Positions 21,977 through 29,391 of a DNA stretch of 38,437 nt are shown piece after piece. The DNA comes from Bacteroidales bacterium (lineage in GTDB: Bacteria > Bacteroidota > Bacteroidia > Bacteroidales > F082): the NCBI GenBank assembly GCA_017548125.1, contig JAFYNK010000073.1:1-38437 (forward strand), written 5' to 3'. The notes under the pieces are model-generated. The model was not told the origin of the DNA. It did no database searches and saw only the letters and a program-made list of their open reading frames with translations. Positions within the stretch are counted from its first letter, which is position 1, and every line of letters begins with the position of its first letter. A program made the position numbers and the translations under genes.

Positions 21977-23197
21977 ATGAATATCTTTAATTTGATAAAA
22001 ATAGCATATAAGTCGCTGATGCGTAATAAGATGAGAGCTTTCCTCACTATGTTGGGCATCGTGATCGGCATCTCTTCTGTCATCACTATGGTTGGGGTGG
22101 GAGAGAGCTCGCAAGCAAGTATCAACAATCAGGTGTCACAGATGGGAACTAACCTCATCATGGTGCAGAGAGCCAGAATGCGTGAACGCGGCGTTTCAAC
22201 AGGACGCGACAATGTGCAGTCTCTTAAGGTTAAAGATGTTGACCTCCTCGCTAATAATACGAAATATATCTCGGCAGTAAGTCCAGTGTTTAACGCTAAT
22301 GCTCAGATTATCAATGGTAATTACAACTGGCAGGGAAGCGTCATGGGCGGTAACACCGACTTGATGGGAATCCGTAACTTCGAGCTTGCTACTGGCTCCA
22401 ATTTCACCGATGACGATATTAAGAAATATGCTAAGGTAGCACTTATCGGACATACTATCGTGGAAGAGCTTTTCGATGAAAATGTTGACCCAATAGGCAA
22501 GACTATCCGTGTCGGCAATATGCCTGTTAAAGTCATCGGAACATTGAAGCCAAAAGGCGAGAACCAGATGGGCGACGACCAGGATGATATTTTGTTAATG
22601 CCTTATACCACAGTACAAAAGCGAATCCTTGGAATAGATTTCGTTCACATGATTATGGCATCTGCTGTATCTGAAGATGTTGCTGAAAATGCTGTGGCAG
22701 AGATTGAAGCTATATTGCGTGCCTCTCATAAAATTCAAGATGGCGCCGCCGATGACTTCGAAGTGAGAACTCAGGCTGAGATGCTTGAAATGATGTCTTC
22801 AATAAGCGGAATGATGACGACATTATTAACGGCTATAGCAGCTATCTCATTGATAGTTGGCGGTATAGGTATCATGAATATCATGTATGTCACAGTGACG
22901 GAACGTACCAAAGAGATAGGCTTGCGTATGTCAATAGGCGCTCATAACAGCAGTATTCTGCTTCAGTTCTTGTGCGAAAGCGTCATATTGAGTCTCATCG
23001 GCGGACTCCTGGGAATAGTGCTAGGCTTGCTGATGTCGTACCTGCTGTCGGTAATACAAGGAATGCCTTATATCGTAAGTACTTCAGCTGTAATACTTTC
23101 GTTTGTGGTTTGCGCTGCGACAGGTATCTTCTTCGGATGGTATCCAGCAAAGAAAGCAGCTTCTTTAGATCCTATTAACGCTTTGAGATACGAATGA
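21977..23197 (+). CDS. MacB-type ABC transporter permease (FtsX domain)
   Basis: A 406-residue inner-membrane subunit with one N-terminal membrane segment (MRAFLTMLGIVIGISSVITM, about 18-37), a large periplasmic MacB domain (about 40-255), and a C-terminal FtsX domain with three membrane segments. The FtsX domain includes IAAISLIVGGIGIMNIMYVTVTERTKEIGLRMSIGA, a family hallmark. It couples ATP hydrolysis to mechanotransmission through the adaptor. The stop codon overlaps the start of the histidine kinase gene (ATGA), so translation of transporter and sensor is coupled. Confidence 0.95.
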   Translation: MNIFNLIKIAYKSLMRNKMRAFLTMLGIVIGISSVITMVGVGESSQASINNQVSQMGTNLIMVQRARMRERGVSTGRDNVQSLKVKDVDLLANNTKYISAVSPVFNANAQIINGNYNWQGSVMGGNTDLMGIRNFELATGSNFTDDDIKKYAKVALIGHTIVEELFDENVDPIGKTIRVGNMPVKVIGTLKPKGENQMGDDQDDILLMPYTTVQKRILGIDFVHMIMASAVSEDVAENAVAEIEAILRASHKIQDGAADDFEVRTQAEMLEMMSSISGMMTTLLTAIAAISLIVGGIGIMNIMYVTVTERTKEIGLRMSIGAHNSSILLQFLCESVILSLIGGLLGIVLGLLMSYLLSVIQGMPYIVSTSAVILSFVVCAATGIFFGWYPAKKAASLDPINALRYE

Positions 23198-24282
23198 TGA
23201 GAAATAAAACATTAAAAGATTATCCTGATATAAAACTTGTTGTATATCTGTCAGTTGCAATAAGCGTGCTGATGCATCTCATGATGTTTCTCTCTTTTAG
23301 ATTCGGCGAAGGTATAATATTCCAACAAATGGGTGAACATAAGAGACCGCCTTTCCATTTCGACGGTTTCCTGCTTAATGTGTTGTCAACTTTCCTGCTG
23401 GCTTTTGTGCTTTACATGTACAATATGTACATTCATAAAACTGTGAAACGCAGCAGAAATTATATGCTGCTGCTGATATTAGGCTCAATAATCATTACGG
23501 TGATATTGAGTTTCATCTTCACTTCTCTACATCCTTATCTGCTAGGTCATTCCGACTATCAGATTCCAATAAATAGAAAAGTTCATATCTACAGAAATGG
23601 CTTGATGAACGATTTCTTTGTCACAATGGTGGTGGTGTTTTCATGGCAATTGCTCGTTTCTAACTATAAAAGTCGTAAAATGGCTGTTGAAAATGAGAGC
23701 CTTATAGCAGAAAACCTGCTTACTCGTTATGAGATTCTGAAGAGTCAGATGAATCCACATTTCCTGTTCAATTCTCTCAATACTCTTCAGTCTTTGATAG
23801 AAATAGATAAGGAAAAAGCTAAAGATTACGTACAAGAACTGTCAAAGGTTTTGAGATATTCGCTGCAAAATCAAGAGGTTGTGACATTGGAAGAGGAAAT
23901 GCATCTCTCTAACTCTTATTGCAAACTTATGGAAATACGTTATGGCGATAATCTTAAAATCAATTTCGACATCGACGAACGGTTGAGAAAAAACGAAATC
24001 ATTCCTCTTACTTTGCAGGTTCTTATAGAAAATGCTATAAAACATAATGTCATCAGCGATAAACAGCCTCTCGTGATAAATATTACATCTGATTATGAAA
24101 AATGTAATGTTATGATATGTAATAAGATACAGCCTAAGATAAATAAAAGCCCAGGTAATGGAATAGGACTGGCTAATTTGTCGGAACGCTATAGATTAAA
24201 ATGGAATACAGATATTGAAATTCTCAATAATAATGTCGAATTTTGCGTTGTTATTAAGTTGAAAAATATTGACAAAAATTAA
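23194..24282 (+). CDS. LytS-type sensor histidine kinase
   Basis: A 362-residue sensor with four membrane segments (about 14-34, 58-78, 92-112, 138-156), a short coiled linker and a His_kinase domain. The phospho-acceptor is His189 in MNPHFLFNSLNTLQSL. The N-box is PLTLQVLIENAIKHN and the G-box GNGIGLANLSERY. There is no large extracellular sensor domain, so the membrane segments themselves or a partner protein probably detect the signal. The gene overlaps the permease stop by 4 nt, and its cognate regulator starts 5 nt after its stop. This points to a dedicated circuit for the efflux pump. Confidence 0.95.
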   Translation: MMRNKTLKDYPDIKLVVYLSVAISVLMHLMMFLSFRFGEGIIFQQMGEHKRPPFHFDGFLLNVLSTFLLAFVLYMYNMYIHKTVKRSRNYMLLLILGSIIITVILSFIFTSLHPYLLGHSDYQIPINRKVHIYRNGLMNDFFVTMVVVFSWQLLVSNYKSRKMAVENESLIAENLLTRYEILKSQMNPHFLFNSLNTLQSLIEIDKEKAKDYVQELSKVLRYSLQNQEVVTLEEEMHLSNSYCKLMEIRYGDNLKINFDIDERLRKNEIIPLTLQVLIENAIKHNVISDKQPLVINITSDYEKCNVMICNKIQPKINKSPGNGIGLANLSERYRLKWNTDIEILNNNVEFCVVIKLKNIDKN

Positions 24283-24286
24283 TTGT

Positions 24287-25051
24287 ATGAAAGCCGTTAT
24301 AATAGAAGATGAGAAAATTGCTGCTGAGTCGTTGAAAAACCTTGTTAATCAGTTGGATGAGAATGTTGAAGTGGTGGCTATGCTTCAGACCGTGGAAGAT
24401 AGCGTTGAGTGGCTTAGTGATAACAAACAGCCTGATTTGCTTTTCGTTGATATTCATCTTGCCGATGGCTCGTCATTTTCAATTTTTGAAAAAGTGAAAG
24501 TCGAATGTCCTATTATATTTACAACCGCATACGATGAATATGCTCTTAAGGCTTTTGAAGTCAATAGTATAGATTATTTGTTAAAACCAATTAACAAAGA
24601 CGATTTGCAGCGCGCTTTAAATAAGTACAAGAACTTAAAAGGACAAGCTTCCAACATTGATTATATGAATATTATGAGTCATTTGTTGGAGCAGACTAAT
24701 ATCGTTAATAATTATAAAGAGTTTTTCCTGATACCAGAACGTGATAAGTTGATTCCGCTTGCAACAAAGGATATTGCATTTATTTACATAGACTTAAAAC
24801 TTATCAAGGCGGTTACTTATTCTGGTAAGGTTTATTATATGAACCAGAATCTTGATGAGCTGATGAGTCAGCTTAGTCCTAAGAAGTTCTTTAGAGCGAA
24901 TCGTCAGTATATTATTGCACATGAGGCTGTTAAAGATGTTTCTGTCTGGTTTGGAAATAAAATATCGATAAATCTTATTGTTCCTACAGAAGAGAAAATC
25001 ATCGTCAGCAAGGCGCGTGTCACTGAGTTTAAGAACTGGTTTTCGTTTTGA
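24287..25051 (+). CDS. LytTR-family response regulator
   Basis: A 254-residue cytoplasmic transcription regulator. The receiver domain (1-120) carries the acidic pocket IEDEK and phospho-acceptor Asp55 in LLFVDIHLADG, then TTAYDEYALKAFEVNSIDYLLKP, typical of the LytT/AlgR group. The C-terminal LytTR DNA-binding domain (about 150-254) includes YYMNQNLDEL and FFRANRQYIIA. It is the last gene of the efflux run. Start: the ATG at 24287 is preferred over a TTG at 24269 that overlaps the kinase gene. Likely targets include this operon, as inferred from linkage. Confidence 0.95.
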   Translation: MKAVIIEDEKIAAESLKNLVNQLDENVEVVAMLQTVEDSVEWLSDNKQPDLLFVDIHLADGSSFSIFEKVKVECPIIFTTAYDEYALKAFEVNSIDYLLKPINKDDLQRALNKYKNLKGQASNIDYMNIMSHLLEQTNIVNNYKEFFLIPERDKLIPLATKDIAFIYIDLKLIKAVTYSGKVYYMNQNLDELMSQLSPKKFFRANRQYIIAHEAVKDVSVWFGNKISINLIVPTEEKIIVSKARVTEFKNWFSF

Positions 25052-25055
25052 AAAA

Positions 25056-25120
25056 GACTAATGACAAATGGCTAATGGCAAAAGGTTTGGATGACGAACT
25101 TTAGCCTTTAGTCTCTAGCC
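25056..25120. repeat. Heptad repeat array with inverted arms overlapping a stop codon
   Basis: The left arm (25056-25085) has GACTAAT, GACAAAT, GGCTAAT, GGCAAAA. The right arm (25100-25120) has TTTAGCC, TTTAGTC, TCTAGCC, largely complementary to the left arm. The right arm includes the stop codon and last codons of the GH89 gene, whose final residues (MARD) are encoded by repeat units. Same unit family as 6286-6387. Confidence 0.85.
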
Positions 25121-27297
25121 ATTAAGAGGTATTTCTTCCAAATTTTGGACAATACTCTTTTTGTGTCGCCTTGCGGTATGTCGGAGTAATTTAATTTCGC
25201 ATTCAAACTCCATTCTCTTTCCATTTTATACCAACCTTCTGGTGGCGATTGGCAATCGTTTTCAAAGAAATATTCCCATCGTGGCAAGTAAAATTCTTTT
25301 AACAATCCGCCCCAGGCTCTATATGAATAATCGCGTAAGCCGCCTTGGTTGGCGTTTATTTCCTCGCCCCATGTCGTTATCAGAGTGCGAGCGTTGTTCA
25401 GTTCAAGCCAGTTTTTGTCCGTTTCTGTCGTTCCTTCAACCTCATCGGCTATGTCGCGTGCCATCTGTGTCCAGTTGCCCAGCATGAAGTTTTTATTGGT
25501 GTTAAGCAAAATGTCGATGTCGTTAATCAACATAAGGAATCTGTCTCGATTCTTTTTGAATGACTTGATGTTGTTAGAGTTGTAATCTTTGTTAATATCT
25601 TTTAACAAGAAATAGGCATAATCCATCAATGCTTGGCGTGATATTTCTATCAAATCGAAGTAATAATTTTCGTTGGATAAGTCGGCTTCCAGCAATAGAC
25701 GAGCGGCTTCTCTTACGTCTTGAGGGTTGTAAAATATTTCTGTTCCGCCCCATGATGACACTCTATCTACTGTCAGTGAAGGACGTGCGCATACCACGGC
25801 TTCGTGCGGACCTTGAAGCGCTGTTGTGCAGTTGAGCGCTGAGTTTCTGAGCAGCTCCCATGCCTGAAGAGCGTTGTAATCTTCTTTTCCATAACGACTT
25901 ATACAATAATCGCGCATCCATTCTTTGGCGTCGGGTTTCTCTTCATGCCATGGCAATTCGAATAAAATGTCGTACAAGACAGGCACGGAACCTATGGCTT
26001 CTGGTGTCGCTCCTATTCCTTTTATGTTGGGATATGAATCTTTATTGTCAAAATATCCGTTTATCACTCCGTTGAAACGTCCCATGAAACCGCTGCGTCC
26101 ACCGAAGTTAGGCAGCATGCAATAGACTGCGTCGTGACCTTTATATTCTTGAAAATGAGTGTGTGCCGTCGAGAAAAGGTCGAGTATTATCAGATCGCCT
26201 TTTGCTACTTGATCGAGGACTTTGTACTGGTCGCTGCTCCATTGCCAATATTGAATCACCCATTTTTCATTGATGTCGTCGTTAGCCTCAGACATGGCGT
26301 CGGCAATTGCCTTGTATGCCGCTGCCACGTCAATGCCGCTGGTGTTAGCGCCCTCGTGAAATGGATCCATACTGTAATATTTTGATGGTCCCATGACTTC
26401 ATGAAGCACTTTGTAATAATTGGCAGCCAATGACTTAAAGTTTTCGTCGTTAGGATTTAAGATATAAGGACGAGTGAAACCGCACCAGTTGCCTTGTGCG
26501 TTGGCAGAAATACCTGTCTTTTCCGTGAAGTTGCTTGGCACCATTCCGCAGAATCCTGGCAGCACTGGCTCCATGCCGAGTTCGCGCATTCTGTCGCAAA
26601 TCTTTCTTGCCAAGATTTCCTGACGCTCGTACCACCAATCCGGATTCGGACCGCCCCATTGTTCGAGGTTGTTCATTCCCCACCAAGCCTGAAAACAAGG
26701 CCCTGCAATGAAGTCGTTGGCCTCTTCAGAGGAATAATTGTAATATTCTGTTAACAGTTTTTTCCATACCACATCGAGGCCTACAATCTGTAAAGGCATG
26801 TTGATTCCATGCAGCGCCATCCAGTCTATTTCCTTCTCCCAACGCTCCCAGGTCCAGACCGACATCGAATAAGAAAAAGTGCAGTAATTCAAATAATATC
26901 GATAATCGGCAGAACAATCATGACGTTCTTCTTCGATGGGCAAAGGGAAGTTATAATCTGATATATTGTTGATATATAAATTGTTCCATGATAAGTTTAT
27001 TTTAGCATAATGATTCAAATACCAGTTGATACCTGTCGTTATTGCTAATATGGAGTTGCCTTTTATACAAGGCTTTCCGTCTTTGGAGGTGATGATAAAT
27101 ATTGGCTTTTGACCGAGGTTTTCATCTAAAACAGTGAGTATCGGTAGTTGACTATTGGCTGTTGGCTCTTGAACTATGATTCTGTATAGAAATTCAGATA
27201 TTGTTCTTTCGGATACATTTGATGTGTCACTGCAAGCTGCGGCGACATCAAACGTTAATAAAAATAAACAAATAAAGGAGAGGAATATTTTTTTCAT
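25108..27297 (-). CDS. GH89 alpha-N-acetylglucosaminidase (NAGLU family)
   Basis: This exported exo-enzyme removes terminal alpha-linked GlcNAc, as found in gastric-type mucin caps and heparan sulfate. The 729-residue product has a signal peptide (MKKIFLSFICLFLLTFDVAAA), an N-terminal small domain, and a (beta/alpha)8 barrel from about residue 130. The highly characteristic WTWERWEKEIDWMALHGIN, AWWGMNNLEQWGGPNPDWWY and SMDPFHEG (a likely catalytic Glu) are present, as is an all-helical C-terminal domain (about 480-729). Length fits family enzymes without accessory modules. No SusCD genes are nearby. The extreme C-terminus is encoded by a heptad repeat. I see no clear promoter directly upstream. 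Confidence 0.95.
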   Translation of the reverse strand: MKKIFLSFICLFLLTFDVAAACSDTSNVSERTISEFLYRIIVQEPTANSQLPILTVLDENLGQKPIFIITSKDGKPCIKGNSILAITTGINWYLNHYAKINLSWNNLYINNISDYNFPLPIEEERHDCSADYRYYLNYCTFSYSMSVWTWERWEKEIDWMALHGINMPLQIVGLDVVWKKLLTEYYNYSSEEANDFIAGPCFQAWWGMNNLEQWGGPNPDWWYERQEILARKICDRMRELGMEPVLPGFCGMVPSNFTEKTGISANAQGNWCGFTRPYILNPNDENFKSLAANYYKVLHEVMGPSKYYSMDPFHEGANTSGIDVAAAYKAIADAMSEANDDINEKWVIQYWQWSSDQYKVLDQVAKGDLIILDLFSTAHTHFQEYKGHDAVYCMLPNFGGRSGFMGRFNGVINGYFDNKDSYPNIKGIGATPEAIGSVPVLYDILFELPWHEEKPDAKEWMRDYCISRYGKEDYNALQAWELLRNSALNCTTALQGPHEAVVCARPSLTVDRVSSWGGTEIFYNPQDVREAARLLLEADLSNENYYFDLIEISRQALMDYAYFLLKDINKDYNSNNIKSFKKNRDRFLMLINDIDILLNTNKNFMLGNWTQMARDIADEVEGTTETDKNWLELNNARTLITTWGEEINANQGGLRDYSYRAWGGLLKEFYLPRWEYFFENDCQSPPEGWYKMEREWSLNAKLNYSDIPQGDTKRVLSKIWKKYLLMARD

Positions 27298-27325
27298 AGA
27301 TGTTTCAGATTAAGGTTTTGGTGTT

Positions 27326-27382
27326 TTTAAAAACCACGAAGCTGCACTGATTTTTCGTGAGATGAATATGGTGCAGCTTCGT
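27326..27382 (-). terminator. Terminator of the phosphofructokinase gene
   Basis: A 12-bp perfect stem (ACGAAGCTGCAC at 27336-27347, GTGCAGCTTCGT at 27371-27382) with a 23-nt loop, followed on the minus strand by GG and a short U-tract. It starts 14 bp past the stop codon. The long loop makes it atypical; the spacing and position support a terminator. Confidence 0.72.
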
Positions 27383-27396
27383 AGATATTATTTGTA

Positions 27397-28614
27397 TTAC
27401 CAGTTAAGGATTTTCTTGAAGTCGTAATCTTCTGGATTTGAAACATATTGCTTTGCAGCTTCGTAGTCTGCAGGAGTAATATATTGGAGACAATCGCGGA
27501 AAACGAGTTTTGCTTTTTCGCCGTTCATGTTTACGAGACGAGGTTTAACTTTGCCGTTTTCATCTTCCACATCTTTAAGATACAATGGTTTAACTTCGCC
27601 TTTGTTGTCAGCTGTAACCATAGCGCCTGAAACGCCTTCGTCGAACAATTGTTTCACGCCGTAGCCTAAAATGCTGCAATAGAACAAGTCGAATGCACCT
27701 GGATCGACGCAGCGTACTTCGTAGCCTATTTCAACTGGACGGCTCTTGATAGAAAGTCCTAACTCAGAAATGCGTTTTTGTAATAAAGTGTTGAAGATGT
27801 GAGCTTTACTTACGTTGCCGAGTTCTGGGTGACCATGGTCGTCGTATGTGAAGTTGACGCCAGAGTTGTTGATTTCTTCGTCTGTCATGAAGTGGAAAAC
27901 GCCTTCGCTGATGATAGCAACGCCATAGTTGATGCCCAATATTCTACGTTTAACCATAGCGCTGATTACGAGCTTGAGGATACGGTCGAATGTAACTTCA
28001 GTGTTGTAGAACATTTCAGGGATGATGATCATCGGATAATGACATGCGGCGCCCATTCCGAATGCGAGGTGACCAGCTTCACGGCCCATAGCGGAAACCA
28101 AGAACCAGTTGCCGCTTGTGCGAGCGTCTTCATAAACAGTCTGAGAGATTCTTACGCCAGCTTCTTTTGCTGAGTAATATCCAAATGTTGGAGTTCCTTC
28201 AGGAAGAGGAAGGTCGTTGTCGATGGTCTTTGGAACGTGAATATTTTGAATCTTTACATTGTTAGCAGCCAAATATTTAGAAATACGATTAGCTGTTGAA
28301 GCAGTGTCGTCGCCACCAATAGTGACTAAAAGTTTCACATTGTTGTTAACAAAGAAATCTGTGTTGAATTCTTCATCTTTTGGTTTATAACGGCTCATTT
28401 GCAATGCTGAACCACCCATTCTTTGAATCAGATCTGCGTATGCAAAATCCATTTCAATAAGTTTTGGATTGGCTTTGAAAAGATTTTTGTAACCTTCATG
28501 AAGACCTATCACACGGTAATTGTCTTTCAAGAAAGTTTTAGCTATAGTACTGATAACAGTATTGATACCAGGAGCCGGACCGCCGCCGGCGAGAATTACA
28601 ATTGAAGGATTCAT
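27397..28614 (-). CDS. 6-phosphofructokinase, PPi-dependent type by active-site residues
   Basis: Phosphorylates fructose 6-phosphate to the 1,6-bisphosphate in glycolysis. The 405-residue product has the nucleotide/PPi loop GGGPAPGIN (residues 10-18), GGDD at 100-103 and PKTIDND at 128-134. ATP-dependent enzymes carry Gly at the second position of GGDG and Gly in PGTIDND. Asp103 and Lys129 here are the residues that mark pyrophosphate use, so the phosphoryl donor is probably PPi and the step reversible. MGREAGHLA is the conserved substrate-binding segment (E. coli PfkA form MGR). A -7 element is 42 bp upstream and a terminator follows, so it is probably monocistronic. Confidence 0.93.
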   Translation of the reverse strand: MNPSIVILAGGGPAPGINTVISTIAKTFLKDNYRVIGLHEGYKNLFKANPKLIEMDFAYADLIQRMGGSALQMSRYKPKDEEFNTDFFVNNNVKLLVTIGGDDTASTANRISKYLAANNVKIQNIHVPKTIDNDLPLPEGTPTFGYYSAKEAGVRISQTVYEDARTSGNWFLVSAMGREAGHLAFGMGAACHYPMIIIPEMFYNTEVTFDRILKLVISAMVKRRILGINYGVAIISEGVFHFMTDEEINNSGVNFTYDDHGHPELGNVSKAHIFNTLLQKRISELGLSIKSRPVEIGYEVRCVDPGAFDLFYCSILGYGVKQLFDEGVSGAMVTADNKGEVKPLYLKDVEDENGKVKPRLVNMNGEKAKLVFRDCLQYITPADYEAAKQYVSNPEDYDFKKILNW

Positions 28615-28655
28615 ATCAAATATTTTATTTAAAATTATGCTCGTTTATGAGTCTG

Positions 28656-28663
28656 CAAAGGTA
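28656..28663 (-). promoter_or_regulatory. -7 element for the phosphofructokinase gene
   Basis: CAAAGGTA reads TACCTTTG on the minus strand, an exact TAnnTTTG match, 42 bp upstream of the ATG. It is the same octamer as in the glyA promoter. Confidence 0.72.
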
Positions 28664-28707
28664 AAAATATTCTTAGTTTTATAATAAAAAAAGCTCAAAA
28701 AAAACTG

Positions 28708-28738
28708 TTGTTTCTTAGCATAAAAAATCGTACTTTTG
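28708..28738 (+). promoter_or_regulatory. Promoter for ruvA
   Basis: TTG at 28708-28710 and TACTTTTG at 28731-28738 are separated by 20 nt, fitting the full TTG / TAnnTTTG layout. The ATG of ruvA is 52 bp downstream of the end of the box. It probably also serves sprA, 17 bp after ruvA. Confidence 0.75.
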
Positions 28739-28789
28739 TCGTTTGATATAATCAACACTTTTTTCGAGAATTTGATGTTTAATTAAGAT

Positions 28790-29374
28790 ATGTATAGTTT
28801 TATTTCCGGTAAAGTTGCAGAAAAAAATCCAGCTTATGTGGTTATTGATAATCAAGGTATTGGGTATCTAATCAATATTACATTAAACACGTTTACAGCA
28901 ATAGGCGAACAATCGGAAGTTAAACTACATGTACATCTTGCAATCCGTGAAGACGCACATGTTCTTTATGGATTTTATACCGAGGAAGAACGCTCGTTAT
29001 TTCTACAGTTGATAACAGTATCGGGAGTGGGATGCAACACCGCTCGATTGATACTCTCTTCGTTGACAGTCAGGGAAACAGTAGATGCAATTTCAAGCAA
29101 CAACATAAAAGCAATCCAGAGTGTAAAAGGCATAGGTGCAAAAACCGCTCAGAGAATCATTGTTGATCTGCACGATAAAATATCAAAACTTAACATTTCA
29201 GAAGGCGAAAAAACTCCTGTAGGGTACAATACATTAAAAGAAGAAGCGTTATCTGCTTTGATGGTTTTGGGCTTCAACAGAACAAGCATTGAGAAAATTT
29301 TGGACAAACTGATGTCGCAGATGGAAAATCCTAATGTCGAACAACTGATCAAAGAAGCTCTTAGATTACTGTAA
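28790..29374 (+). CDS. ruvA: Holliday junction branch migration protein RuvA
   Basis: Binds four-way DNA junctions and loads the RuvB motor for branch migration. The 194-residue product has the OB-fold N-terminal domain (MYSFISGKVAEKNPAYVVID, about 1-62), a central pair of helix-hairpin-helix motifs (LITVSGVGCNTARLILSS and IQSVKGIGAKTAQRIIVDL), and a flexible linker to the RuvB-binding domain III (KEEALSALMVLGFNRTSIEKIL). The length is normal. It is the first gene of the ruvA-sprA-gcvH block and has a two-box promoter. Confidence 0.97.
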   Translation: MYSFISGKVAEKNPAYVVIDNQGIGYLINITLNTFTAIGEQSEVKLHVHLAIREDAHVLYGFYTEEERSLFLQLITVSGVGCNTARLILSSLTVRETVDAISSNNIKAIQSVKGIGAKTAQRIIVDLHDKISKLNISEGEKTPVGYNTLKEEALSALMVLGFNRTSIEKILDKLMSQMENPNVEQLIKEALRLL

Positions 29375-29391
29375 TTTATTGTTATTCAAGT

